Source: Anaerolineae bacterium
Lineage (GTDB): Bacteria; Chloroflexota; Anaerolineae; B4-G1
Assembly: GCA_016783285.1 (NCBI GenBank)
Contig: JADHWW010000103.1
Span: 16,889 to 80,888, forward strand
Direction of reading: 5' to 3'
Length of the DNA stretch: 64,000 bases
Part shown: piece after piece, positions 18,360 to 26,593 of the stretch
How positions within the stretch are numbered: position 1 is the first letter of the stretch
Layout: each line of letters opens with the position of its first letter
Notes under the pieces: model-generated
Databases searched by the model: none
Told to the model about the DNA's origin: nothing
The model's input: only the letters and a program-made list of their open reading frames with translations
Position numbers and translations under genes: made by a program

Positions 18360-19658
18360 ATGCGATCTCAAATTGTCCTTTCCGTTTTACTGGTTTTGAC
18401 CCTGACCGGTTGCGGGGGAGCGGTGCTGACGCCAGAGTCTGCACTGCCGACGCCGATACCAAGCCCTATACCACCCATCCCCATCCCCACCTCCATACCC
18501 ACCCACGAAGCGCAGCCGGTGATCGTCACCCTCGGACTGTGGTTACCCGAGGAACTGAACCCCTACGGCGTGGGGGCAGGCGCGGACCTGCTCATGCAAC
18601 AGTTGGCCGACTTCAGCGAAGCCTACCCCGACCTTCAGGTCGAAGTGGTCGTCAAGAAAGCCCACGGACGAGGCGGGCTGTTCGACTTTCTGCGCACGGC
18701 GCGGGACGCTGCCCCATCTGTTCTGCCTGACCTGGTGGTGCTGGACACAGCCGATCTGAAGAATGCGGCCGGCTCGGGCCTCATTCAGCCATTAGACCAC
18801 CTCCTCTCACCAGCCGAGATGGCGGACCGTTTCCACTTCGCCACCGAGTTGGGCATGGTAGATGAACAGACCCTGGGCTTCGTCATCGGTGCTGGCATGC
18901 AGCACCTGGCCTACCGCCCGGCCCTGTTCGAGTCTCCCCCCATCTCTTGGACGCAGGTTATTTCCCCCCCTGTTCCCTTCCTCTTCCCTGCCGATGGGAT
19001 TGACCGACAGGTCAACGACGCGACAATGATCCAATATCTGGCTACTGGCGGTAAACTGACCGACCCAGACGGTCACCCGTGGCTGGACGAGGACGTTATG
19101 CTGAGTGTGTTCAGTTTTTACAGCGACTGTATAGGCACTGCAACAATCTCACCGACGGTCGTCCTCAATATCACGGATGCTGACCAGGCCTGGGAACGGT
19201 TCCAGGCCGGGGAGGGCGGTATGGCGGTGGTGCAGTCCGGTCGCTACTGGCTCGAGGCCGACGAAACCGTTGCCGCCGCATCGGTGCCCACCCACGACGG
19301 GCAGCCCTTCAGCATCGTCCGGCGAGGATGGGCGATAGCGATGGTTACCGACGATCCAGCGCGTCAGGCGCTAGCGGTGATGCTGCTCGATTGGCTCATA
19401 GCGCCCGATCATAACGCACAGTGGACACAGGCGGCTGGCTACCTGCCGGGTACACACAGTGCACTGCGGCTGTGGGATATACCGAACGCGGACCGGGCTA
19501 CGTTACGCAGCGTGATGGAAGCCGCCGTGCCTGCACCTCGGCCGGAGGTGGAGGCGACAGTCGGACCGGCCTTGCAAGAGGCGCTGGAAGCGGTGTTGAG
19601 GAGACGGGCCACCCCCGCAGAAGCGGCTGCTGCCGCGGCCGAGAGCGTGGGACAGTGA
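18360..19658 (+). CDS. Extracellular solute-binding-type lipoprotein
   Basis: 432 residues. Start chosen at the ATG with GGAGGT 4 bp before it. Lipoprotein signal with lipobox LTGC (Cys ~17), a Pro/Thr-rich spacer, then a fold resembling family 1 sugar-binding proteins: VTLGLWLPEELNPYG, a 'VLPDLVVLDTADL' stretch, and a C-terminal WAIAMVTDD..RQALAVMLLDWL that matches the 'helix of residual ABC SBP' pattern. No permease genes lie nearby, so it may serve a distant transporter or act alone. The next gene follows at 23 bp and may be co-transcribed. Confidence 0.72.
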   Translation: MRSQIVLSVLLVLTLTGCGGAVLTPESALPTPIPSPIPPIPIPTSIPTHEAQPVIVTLGLWLPEELNPYGVGAGADLLMQQLADFSEAYPDLQVEVVVKKAHGRGGLFDFLRTARDAAPSVLPDLVVLDTADLKNAAGSGLIQPLDHLLSPAEMADRFHFATELGMVDEQTLGFVIGAGMQHLAYRPALFESPPISWTQVISPPVPFLFPADGIDRQVNDATMIQYLATGGKLTDPDGHPWLDEDVMLSVFSFYSDCIGTATISPTVVLNITDADQAWERFQAGEGGMAVVQSGRYWLEADETVAAASVPTHDGQPFSIVRRGWAIAMVTDDPARQALAVMLLDWLIAPDHNAQWTQAAGYLPGTHSALRLWDIPNADRATLRSVMEAAVPAPRPEVEATVGPALQEALEAVLRRRATPAEAAAAAAESVGQ

Positions 19659-19660
19659 CG

Positions 19661-19712
19661 GTGGAGAATGAAGAATAGAGAATGGAGAAAGGAGAATGGA
19701 GGATGGAGGCTA
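19661..19712. repeat. GGAGAAT heptamer array at a gene start
   Basis: About seven units (GGAGAAT, GAAGAAT, AGAGAAT, GGAGAAA, GGAGGAT). It spans the junction of the lipoprotein and glycerate kinase genes and supplies the ATG at 19682 and the local purine-rich ribosome-binding context. Confidence 0.85.
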
Positions 19713-21034
19713 TGCCGGCGCCGGATCTGTGTGCTGTGGCCCGTGAATTGCAGCAGGCCGCGCTGACCGCCATCGAACCGGCGGCTGCCGTGCGCCGGCA
19801 CGCCTGTCGCGAAGGAGACGCGCTCATCGTCGCCGACCGCCGCTATGACCTGCGCGACTACGAGCGCGTGCTGGTCGTAGGGGGTGGGAAGGCCGCTGTG
19901 CCGATGACCACCGCAGTCGCAGACATCCTGGACGACCGGCCGGTCGCCGGTGTCATCGTCACCAAATATGGTCACGGCAAAATCCCAAATCCCAAACCCC
20001 AAACCCCAATCAGGCTAGTCGAGGCGGGGCATCCAATGCCTGACGAGAACTCCGTGCGTGGGGCGCGTGCTGTCGCCGATCTGGCGCGCCAGGCGACAGA
20101 GCGCGACCTGGTCATATGTCTCATCTCCGGCGGGTGCTCGGCGCTGCTGACGCTGCCCGTTCCAGGCCTGGATCTAACTGGCCTGCAGGCCCTCACCGAT
20201 GCGCTTCTCCGCTCCGGCGCGACGATCCAAGAGGTAAATACCGTACGCAAGCACTGCTCGCTCATCAAGGGTGGCAACCTGGCCCGCCTGGCAGCCCCAG
20301 CCACGTTGGTCACGCTCGTTCTCTCTGATGTGATCGGCGACCGACTTGACGTCATCGGTTCCGGCCCCACCGTGCCTGACCCCACGACGGTGGCCGATGC
20401 ACAGGCGGTGCTGGAGCGGTATGGGATCCGGTCTGATTGGCCAGTGCCTTTCCAGGAGACCCCTAAGCCTGGCGACCCGGCCTTTGAGCGGGTACAACAC
20501 GTCATCATCGGTTCCAACCGCCTGGCGGCACTCGCGGCGGTGGGCAAGGCACACTGGTTAGGATTCAACACGCTGCTCTTGAGCACCTACGTCGAGGGAG
20601 AAGCGCGGGAGGTGGCGAAGGTAGCGGCGGCACTGGTGAAGGGGATGCACGTCCACGGTGACCCTCTGTCCCCCCCAGCCTGCCTGGTATGGGGTGGCGA
20701 GACGACGGTGACGGTGCGGGGACAAGGGAAAGGTGGCCGCAACCAGGAACTGGCGCTCGCGGCGGCGCTCCAATTGTCAGGTTGGCCAGGCGTGCTGGTG
20801 ATGGCACTGGCGACCGACGGCACCGATGGTCCCACTGACGCCGCCGGCGCGATCGCCACTGGCGAGACGGTGGCCCGCGCCCAGGCGCTGGGGCTCGACC
20901 CCCAGGCGGCGCTGGATGCAAACGACAGTTACTCCTTCTTCGACGCGCTGGGCGACCTGATCCGCACTGGCCCGACGGGAACGAACGTGAATGACCTGTT
21001 GTTCGTGCTGGTGGGGAAGACAACAATGGACTGA
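19682..21034 (+). CDS. Glycerate 2-kinase (MOFRL/TtuD family)
   Basis: 450 residues, usual length for the family. Motifs: VLVVGGGKAAVPM near residue 60, EAGHPMPDENS near 118, ISGGCSALLTLP near 145, TVRKHCSLIKGGNLA near 185, and a C-terminal GRNQELALAAAL plus 'ATDGTDGPTDAAGA', all typical of the ATP-dependent enzyme that phosphorylates D-glycerate at position 2. The start lies in a heptamer array; ATGs at 19682, 19703 and 19712 are all possible, and the conserved part begins after the last. A second heptamer insert (KIPNPKPQTP) sits just before the GHPMPDEN motif. Confidence 0.87.
   Translation: MEKGEWRMEAMPAPDLCAVARELQQAALTAIEPAAAVRRHACREGDALIVADRRYDLRDYERVLVVGGGKAAVPMTTAVADILDDRPVAGVIVTKYGHGKIPNPKPQTPIRLVEAGHPMPDENSVRGARAVADLARQATERDLVICLISGGCSALLTLPVPGLDLTGLQALTDALLRSGATIQEVNTVRKHCSLIKGGNLARLAAPATLVTLVLSDVIGDRLDVIGSGPTVPDPTTVADAQAVLERYGIRSDWPVPFQETPKPGDPAFERVQHVIIGSNRLAALAAVGKAHWLGFNTLLLSTYVEGEAREVAKVAAALVKGMHVHGDPLSPPACLVWGGETTVTVRGQGKGGRNQELALAAALQLSGWPGVLVMALATDGTDGPTDAAGAIATGETVARAQALGLDPQAALDANDSYSFFDALGDLIRTGPTGTNVNDLLFVLVGKTTMD
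19978..20011. repeat. AAATCCC heptamer array in the glycerate kinase gene
   Basis: Four to five 7-mers (AAATCCC x2, AAACCCC x2-3), the complement of the array at 16045. Translated as KIPNPKPQTP in place of the short loop that normally links the TKYGH strand to the EAGHP motif. Confidence 0.85.
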
Positions 21035-21038
21035 GCGG

Positions 21039-21617
21039 TCAGGGCTGGACGAGCACCCCACCCACCCCCATCTGTTCTAACGCCTCTTCCGCGTAGTACG
21101 TCACGATGGCGCTGGGATCGTCGAGGGCGGCGCAGAGGGGGACGATGGCATCTTCGGGCTGAATGATGCTCAGGGCACGGGCCGCGCCTGCCCTGACCAG
21201 CACCTCTCCCTCCTGGAGCACGGCGATGAGGGCCGGGACTGCGGGTGCGCCGATGCGGGACAGGCTGTCGGCGGCGATGCGGGAGACGAGGGTGCTGGGG
21301 TCGGACAGGCAGCGCACCAGACCCTCTATGGCTTCTGCGGCCTGCAGTTCTCCCAGTCCTTGTGCGGCGCAGGCGCGCACATCGGGATCGGAGTCGGCTA
21401 GCGCAGTGATCAGTAGTTCCTGTGCTGCAGGGGTGCCGACGGCGGCCAGGGCGCGGGCCGCCCACCAACACCGGTCGGGGTCGGCGTCGGTCAACAGTTC
21501 GCGCAGCCGAGGCAGCGCTGCGTCGCCCAGGTGGGCCAGGGCCAGCGCGGCTTCCTCGCTGCGGGTGTCGTCGCCAGCGGCGATAGCGTCCAGAAACAGT
21601 TGAAGCGCGTCAGACAT
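21039..21617 (-). CDS. HEAT-repeat protein
   Basis: 192 residues made of about five ~31-residue HEAT/PBS-lyase-type repeats (for example DPDVRACAAQGLGELQAAEA, VLVRAGAARALSIIQPEDA). Such solenoids bind protein partners and have no catalytic role by themselves. The ATG overlaps the stop of the DUF123 gene by 8 bp (21610-21617), so the pair is probably co-translated. It converges with the glycerate kinase gene 5 bp away. Confidence 0.85.
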   Translation of the reverse strand: MSDALQLFLDAIAAGDDTRSEEAALALAHLGDAALPRLRELLTDADPDRCWWAARALAAVGTPAAQELLITALADSDPDVRACAAQGLGELQAAEAIEGLVRCLSDPSTLVSRIAADSLSRIGAPAVPALIAVLQEGEVLVRAGAARALSIIQPEDAIVPLCAALDDPSAIVTYYAEEALEQMGVGGVLVQP

Positions 21618-22050
21618 TCAGCATCTCCTGCAACACCGGTTCACCCACGGCGCGAGTGAAGGCTACCAGGTCCGGTGGCGCGGCGAAGTAGACTAGATGA
21701 GCCGGGCAGTGACAATCGGAAGCGCCGAAGCGAGGCACAGGGACGGAAGCGCCAGGAAGTCCAGACAGCGACCGAGACCAGTCACATTCCCGCTTCCGGG
21801 TCCCGACTGCGTACCAGATTTCAACGGGCCGGGCACAAGCCCGCAGGTAGTCCACGTGCCAGCGCGAGGATTTGGGCGAACGCAGGTGACGGGTAATACG
21901 GGCAGCCAGCCCTCCTGGTCCGCGGGCACTGCCAACGTAAGCATACCAACCGGCCAGGAATTGGAAGCGGCCCAATCGTCCCACGGTGATGGTCACGGGA
22001 CGCGGCAGCCTCAGGATCAGCACGTAGGTCCCAGGGCGGTCAGGAGGCAT
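21610..22050 (-). CDS. DUF123 GIY-YIG-like protein
   Basis: 146 residues from an ATG overlapping the upstream gene by 11 bp. GTYVLILRLP, AGWYAYVGSARGPGGLAAR, WHVDYLRACA and CDWSRSL.......FGASDCHC.AHLVYF are the DUF123 pattern, a variant GIY-YIG fold (here 'GTY' and 'YAYVGSA'). Some family members are domains of endonuclease III proteins. Its biological role is unknown. A longer frame to 22155 exists but its extra residues are only the shadow of the neighbour. Confidence 0.82.
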   Translation of the reverse strand: MPPDRPGTYVLILRLPRPVTITVGRLGRFQFLAGWYAYVGSARGPGGLAARITRHLRSPKSSRWHVDYLRACARPVEIWYAVGTRKRECDWSRSLSGLPGASVPVPRFGASDCHCPAHLVYFAAPPDLVAFTRAVGEPVLQEMLNV

Positions 22051-22270
22051 ACATTCGTCGCTGCCATATCGCACCAGCACCCCAGGCCACAAAGCATCCC
22101 ACCAGGAGCAGCAGTACCCCCAGGCCGTCGAAGGCACGGATGGAGTGCTGCTCATCGAAATGGTAGAGCATTGGGCCCTCGTAGGGGTCGGGCAAGATCA
22201 GGGCGGACAGCCCACCTAACAGCAGCAGCACAGCCAGTGCCGCCAGCAGGATCACGCGCCATTCGAGCAT
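22040..22270 (-). CDS. Small two-helix membrane protein
   Basis: 76 residues: an N-terminal helix VILLAALAVLLLLGGLSAL, a short polar loop (DPYEGPMLYHFDEQHS) and a second helix LGVLLLLVGCFVAWGAGAI. The family is not recognised. It overlaps the DUF123 gene and so belongs to the same transcript. Confidence 0.65.
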   Translation of the reverse strand: MLEWRVILLAALAVLLLLGGLSALILPDPYEGPMLYHFDEQHSIRAFDGLGVLLLLVGCFVAWGAGAIWQRRMYAS

Positions 22271-22357
22271 TTTTCAGTGTCCCTTATCGGATCGAGCCCA
22301 TTGCAGCCGCCACTAGCCAGGCTGGTGGCTCTGATCCTGCATGATCTCTGCATAGGG

Positions 22358-22603
22358 CTACTCGGCTGGCGGCGGGACCGGCAGATCCTCGACGGCCACG
22401 GTGATCCATTTATCACCCTCTTCGATGAGCATCACCGGGATGTCGTCTCGGATGGGGTACTTGCGGCCGCAGTCCGACTCCTGGCACACGAGCCAGCAAT
22501 CGTGGACCAGTTCCAGCCGGCCCGGGTCGGGTCCGGGCTTGCGGGTCTCACCGCTGACGCAGTAGGGACAGCGCAGGATCTCCAGCAGGTCTTCGCTTAC
22601 CAT
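22358..22603 (-). CDS. Trm112/UPF0434-like zinc-ribbon protein
   Basis: 81 residues. LLEILRCPYC at the N-terminus, then CWLVCQESDCGRKYPIRDDIPVMLIEEG: paired cysteines and the 'YPI.dgIPvml.eEa' ending of the Trm112-like family. Here an insertion and extra cysteines extend the loop. Family members act as small partner proteins of methyltransferases; the partner here is not evident. Confidence 0.8.
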   Translation of the reverse strand: MVSEDLLEILRCPYCVSGETRKPGPDPGRLELVHDCWLVCQESDCGRKYPIRDDIPVMLIEEGDKWITVAVEDLPVPPPAE

Positions 22604-22645
22604 CGTATCGGCCTCCTCGGGTGGGTTCTACTTGCATGACTCTAC

Positions 22646-22811
22646 TGAAAAAAGCGACAAATTCAACGCAGAGGCGCAGAGACGCCAAGAAAACCAAGTT
22701 TCAGGTGAATATTTCTCAGTCAAACGTCACGATGTCTTCAAATACTGAACCGCCGCTTAAGAATCTCTGCGCCTCTGCGTCTCTGCGTTAAAAATCGCCC
22801 TTTTTGCAGGG
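22646..22811. repeat. MITE-like inverted-repeat element
   Basis: The 273-bp gap between 22603 and 22876 holds a left arm (22646-22690, AACGCAGAGGCGCAGAGACG) and a right arm (22763-22811, GCCTCTGCGTCTCTGCGTTA) that are imperfect reverse complements, ending in GAAAAAAGCGA and TCGCCCTTTTT. No frame lies between them. It looks like a non-autonomous palindromic element. Confidence 0.65.
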
Positions 22812-22875
22812 GAGTCCTTGCATAGTATAGCACAAGTGAAGATAGCGTCAATGTCGTGCTGATGCTAATGCCGTC

Positions 22876-23892
22876 TCATCCCGGCGTCACGGTGGGATAG
22901 GGCGTGGCCGTAGGAGTGGGGGTCTGGCAAAGACGCGCCTCCTCCAACGCGGCGGCGTACTCCGAGGCCGGAGCGCCAACAGCAATGGCATACTCCAACA
23001 CCGTCTCGGCGTCCACGCAGCGCCCGGCGCCCAGGTAGGCCCGCCCCAGCGCGCCGAAGAGGTCGGCGATGGGCCGGTCGGAGTGGATGACCAGACTGGT
23101 GTCACTGGCCTGCACCAGCGTGCGTGCGGTCTCGAGAGAGGTGGTTGCCTCCTGCCAGGAGTGGTTCGCTACGTAGGCCTGGCCCAGCGTGAACCAGAGC
23201 AGGGCGGGTGGGTCGGAAGTGGCCTCGATTCCCTCAACCAACGTATCAATGGCGACGCCTGGTGTGCCCAATTCGATAAGCGCCCAGCCACGGTAGTAGT
23301 GTCTCAGAGGGTCGCCGGGGTGGAAATCGGTGTATTCACGGCTGAGCGCCAGCAGGCGGCTAGCATAATGGGCTGTGCGGGCGGCCAGCCAGCGGGAGCG
23401 GAAGGTCTCCGTCTTCAGGGTAGGGTCCAAGGCCAGGGCCTGGTCGAACGCTTCCAGCGCTGGACGGGCGCGGCCTAGAAGGCGTAGCGTCTCGCCGCGC
23501 AGCGCGTAGGCGGCGGCGCTGGCGGGGCCGGTCTCCAGCGCGGTGTCGGCGTCGGCCAGAGCCCGGTGGAGTTTTCCCTGCGCCAGGTAGGCAGTGCCGC
23601 GCGCGACGTAGGCCGGCGCGAAGTCGGGCGCCAGTTGGATGGCCCAGGTGAAGGATTGTACCGCGCCCTCAGTGTCACCCGCCCCCTGGCGGGCCAGGCC
23701 CTCCTCGTAGTAATTTTGCGCACTGATAGGTAAAGGGGTGGGAGTGGAGGGAATGGGAGTGATGGCGCGGGTGGGAAGCCGCTCCTGCGTGGCGGTCGGG
23801 GGGGCGCAGGCGGCCAACAGCAGTGGCAGGAAGCAGAGGAGGATGCCCAGGGCGACGGCGCTGTTGTCAGGGATGGATCGGGTCTCTTTCAT
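22876..23892 (-). CDS. Tetratricopeptide-repeat lipoprotein
   Basis: 338 residues. Signal peptide with lipobox LAAC (Cys ~29), Pro/Thr-rich spacer, then TPR units (YYEEGLARQGAGDTEGAVQSF, FAPAYVARGTAYLAQGKL, ARPALEAFDQALALDP and others) to a C-terminal TPTPTATPYPT tail. It likely sits on the outer face of the membrane and binds partner proteins. The ATG overlaps the coaBC stop by 4 bp (23889-23892), so it is translated with the coenzyme A genes, though no link in function is obvious. Confidence 0.8.
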   Translation of the reverse strand: MKETRSIPDNSAVALGILLCFLPLLLAACAPPTATQERLPTRAITPIPSTPTPLPISAQNYYEEGLARQGAGDTEGAVQSFTWAIQLAPDFAPAYVARGTAYLAQGKLHRALADADTALETGPASAAAYALRGETLRLLGRARPALEAFDQALALDPTLKTETFRSRWLAARTAHYASRLLALSREYTDFHPGDPLRHYYRGWALIELGTPGVAIDTLVEGIEATSDPPALLWFTLGQAYVANHSWQEATTSLETARTLVQASDTSLVIHSDRPIADLFGALGRAYLGAGRCVDAETVLEYAIAVGAPASEYAAALEEARLCQTPTPTATPYPTVTPG

Positions 23893-25196
23893 AGGCTGGT
23901 GAATGGGTTAGTTGGCTGGTTGGACAGCAGGGAGAGCAGACGATCGAGGATAGCCTCGGCGACGGCGGATTTGGGCATCAGCGGTAGTTCCTCCACGCTT
24001 CCGTCCCGTCCAATCAGCACCACCCGGTTGGTCTCCACGGCGAAACCCGCATCGCGGGCAGTGATGTCGTTGGCGACGATGAGGTCCAGGTTCTTGGCCG
24101 CCAACTTGGCGCGACCGTTCTCCACCAGATCCTCGCTTTCGGCGGCGAAGCCGGCCACGACGCGCGGGAAACCGGTCTCGGCTCGCCGTTTGGCGACAGC
24201 GGAGAGGATGTCCGGGGTGCGGACCAGTCGCAGGGTCAGGTCATCCTCTCCCTTCTTGATCTTCTGCGAGGTGGCGGCGGGCGGGCGGTAGTCGGCCACG
24301 GCGGCAGCCATCAGCAACACGTCGGCCCCTTCCACAGCGGAGACCACAGCGTCGTGCATCTCCTGGGCAGTGGTGACGTCCACACGCTCTGCGCCGGCGG
24401 GGGTGGGGAGCGCGATAGGGCCAGCGATGAGGGTTGTGGATGCACCCCGGTCGAGGGCGGCCTGGGCCAGCGCCAACCCCTGCCGGCCGGAGGAGGGGTT
24501 GCTGAGGAAGCGGACCGGGTCGAGTGGCTCGCGGGTAGGGCCGGCGGTGACGACGACCCTCTGCCCGACCAGGGACCCCTCACGGCCCAAGACACGACGA
24601 ATGTGGCCCAGGATTTCGTCGGGCTCCATCATCCGGCCCTCTCCCTCAAGGCCTGAGGCCATCCTCCCGCAGACCGGCCCGGCGAAGTATACACCCCGAT
24701 CTCGCAACGCAGCGACGTTGGCCTGGGTGGCAGGGTGGCTCCACATCCCGGCGTCCATTGCCGGGACCGCCAGCACCGGGCAGGAGGCGGCCAGGGCCAG
24801 GGTGGTGAGGAGGTTGTCGGCCAGGCCCGCCGCCAATTTCGCCAGAGTGTTGGCGGTGGCTGGGGCGATCACCAGCAGGCCGGCGGCATGGGCCAGCCCC
24901 ACGTGGGCGATGTGAGTGGGCAAGCCCTCCCCTTCGGCTCCGCCCACCGCCACGAGTACTCGCGGTGGCAGGGCAGGCCCGGACGTACGCCACATGTCGG
25001 TATACGCGACCCGGCCGGTCAGCGCCTCGAAGGTCAGCGGCGTGACGAAGCGGGTCGCCGCTTCCGTCATCACCACGTCCACCTGGGCTCCCGCCTGGGT
25101 CAGGTGGCTGGCCAACGCGCAGACCTTATAGACGGAGATGCCTCCAGTGACGCCCAGGAGGATGCGCTTGTCTTCGAGCAGAGGGATCATTTCCAC
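23889..25196 (-). CDS. coaBC: Bifunctional CoaBC (PPC synthetase/decarboxylase)
   Basis: 435 residues. The N-terminal flavoprotein CoaC half has GVTGGISVYK, the PATANTLAKLAAGLADN motif and VPAMDAGMW; the usual Asn of PxMNxxM is Asp here, a variant I recall in other CoaBC proteins. The CoaB half has TAGPTREPLDPVRFLSNPSSG and KIKK before LTLRLVRTPDIL. Together they make 4'-phosphopantetheine from 4'-phosphopantothenate and cysteine. The flap reads MASGLEGEGRM, with Ser where E. coli has Cys158. ATG at 25196 or 25190. The upstream neighbour is coaX. Confidence 0.93.
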   Translation of the reverse strand: MEMIPLLEDKRILLGVTGGISVYKVCALASHLTQAGAQVDVVMTEAATRFVTPLTFEALTGRVAYTDMWRTSGPALPPRVLVAVGGAEGEGLPTHIAHVGLAHAAGLLVIAPATANTLAKLAAGLADNLLTTLALAASCPVLAVPAMDAGMWSHPATQANVAALRDRGVYFAGPVCGRMASGLEGEGRMMEPDEILGHIRRVLGREGSLVGQRVVVTAGPTREPLDPVRFLSNPSSGRQGLALAQAALDRGASTTLIAGPIALPTPAGAERVDVTTAQEMHDAVVSAVEGADVLLMAAAVADYRPPAATSQKIKKGEDDLTLRLVRTPDILSAVAKRRAETGFPRVVAGFAAESEDLVENGRAKLAAKNLDLIVANDITARDAGFAVETNRVVLIGRDGSVEELPLMPKSAVAEAILDRLLSLLSNQPTNPFTSL

Positions 25197-25212
25197 ACCA
25201 CCTTTCCACCAC

Positions 25213-25977
25213 TCACTGGTTCAGTCCATAGACGATCCGCAGCCCGTGCAGCGTCAGCCACGGGTCCACCACATCTATGACCTCGGTCTCACGGGCAATG
25301 ATCTCCGCCAGGCCGCCTGTGGCGATGACGCAGGTCTCGGCTCCCAACTCGGCCTTGAAGCGGGCCACCATCCCCTCCACCAGGCCGACGTAGCCGAACA
25401 GAAGGCCCGATTGGATACTATGGACGGTGTTGCGCCCGATGACCGACGGCGGTCGGGTCAGTTCCACCCGGGGCAGTTTGGCGGTCCGCTCAAAGAGGGC
25501 CTGGGCGGCGATGCCGATGCCGGGGGCGATGGCCCCGCCCAAATAGTCCCCCTCCGCCGACACGGCGTCGAAGGTGGTGGCGGTGCCGAAATCCACCACG
25601 CAGGCCGGGACGCTGTACAGGGCACGGACGGCAACGGCGTCCACCACCCGGTCCGCCCCCACCTCCCGCGGGTTGTCGTAGCGGATGTGCACGCCGGTCC
25701 GCACCCCTGCGTCCACCACCAGGGGCGTCTGGTCCAGGTAGTCCCGGCAGGCCTGCGCAAAGACCGGGGTCAGCGGCGGCACGACGCTGGCGATGGCGAC
25801 GCCGGTGACCTGCTCAGGGCGATAGCCGCGATGGTGGAAAAGTTGGTCCAGCAGGATGCCGTACTCATCGGGCATTTTCTCATGGATCGTGCGGATGCGC
25901 CAGCGGGGACCCAGCGTCTCCCCTTCATACAGCCCGAGAGTGATGTTGGTGTTGCCGATGTCAATGGTGAGTAACAT
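25213..25977 (-). CDS. coaX: Type III pantothenate kinase CoaX
   Basis: 254 residues, the usual length. MLLTIDIGNTNITLGLYEG (phosphate-binding motif 1), DAGVRTGVHIRYDNPREVGADR and DFGTATTFDAVSAEGDYLGGAIAPG, then an ATGGLA motif near residue 225. It phosphorylates pantothenate in the first step of coenzyme A synthesis and needs a monovalent cation. It is 16 bp upstream of coaBC and is the first gene of the coaX-coaBC-TPR transcript. Confidence 0.95.
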   Translation of the reverse strand: MLLTIDIGNTNITLGLYEGETLGPRWRIRTIHEKMPDEYGILLDQLFHHRGYRPEQVTGVAIASVVPPLTPVFAQACRDYLDQTPLVVDAGVRTGVHIRYDNPREVGADRVVDAVAVRALYSVPACVVDFGTATTFDAVSAEGDYLGGAIAPGIGIAAQALFERTAKLPRVELTRPPSVIGRNTVHSIQSGLLFGYVGLVEGMVARFKAELGAETCVIATGGLAEIIARETEVIDVVDPWLTLHGLRIVYGLNQ

Positions 25978-26077
25978 CTGTCCCTCCCGCGCTCTCGCGG
26001 ATCATGCGAATGCGCCAGGCCAGCACCAGTTCCTTATATTCGTGTAGTCGGGAAGTAATATCAGTTGTGTCAAGTCT

Positions 26078-26105
26078 ATTGTACTCGGGGCAGATGGGGT
26101 GTCAA
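26078..26105 (-). promoter_or_regulatory. Predicted promoter for coaX-coaBC
   Basis: Minus strand TTGACA (26105-26100), 16 bp, TACAAT (26083-26078), about 100 bp upstream of the coaX ATG. Confidence 0.6.
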
Positions 26106-26464
26106 GTGGATTTCACTGAGTGGCGACGGAACTGGACGATCGGTGTCCCGATTCCTGCCAGCGTCATCCCGATCCCTTCCTGCCAGGTGATTCGCTCCCC
26201 CAGGAACAGCCAGGCCAGGACGGCAATCTGGACGAGCATAGTGCTGTTGATGATGCTGGACTCCATCACGGTGAGGGAATGTTAACGAGGACGCCGAGCC
26301 ACTGGAGTGTTGTAGGCCGCTCTGCCAGCAAGACGATGCCTATCAGCGTCACGACGACCGTCGTGAAGTTCAGAAGCAAGCTGACGGTTACGGATGGTAG
26401 ATAGGCCAGGCCGAGGAATTGGGCGCCTTGCGTAACCGCATAGAAGAGAAAACCGGCTTTATAG
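26102..26464 (-). pseudogene. EamA/DMT-family transporter remnant
   Basis: Two frames together read as the C-terminal part of an EamA transporter: AGFLFYAVTQGAQFLGLAYL, LLLNFTTVVVTLIGIVLLAE and WLGVLVN (stop at about 26270), then in another frame AVLAWLFLGERITWQEGIG and MTLAGIGTPIVQFRR. The N-terminal half is missing and about 30 residues at the junction are lost with a frameshift. A decayed gene, not translated as a whole. Confidence 0.7.
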
Positions 26465-26504
26465 AATTACCCTACAACATTTGCGTTGTCCGCGAGAATC
26501 TGTG

Positions 26505-26525
26505 GGACAAGATGCCATCTTGTCC
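26505..26525. repeat. Perfect 10-bp hairpin
   Basis: GGACAAGATG, one base, CATCTTGTCC. It lies between the EamA remnant and the LysM/CAP gene and has no T-run, so a terminator role is doubtful. The flanking 26465-26593 shows no gene; ATCTGCGTAAATCTGCGTCC at about 26559-26580 is another short direct repeat. Confidence 0.6.
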
Positions 26526-26593
26526 TACGTTGGTTGCGGCTGGAGGCCGCGCTATGTCTTATCTGCGTAAATCTGCGTCCAAGCGGGAGGATG

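Noticed and set aside
23889..25196. CoaBC as inactive because PxMN reads PAMD and ACG reads ASG
   Set aside because: Both changes are, from memory, found in other bacterial CoaBC proteins and all other motifs are present.
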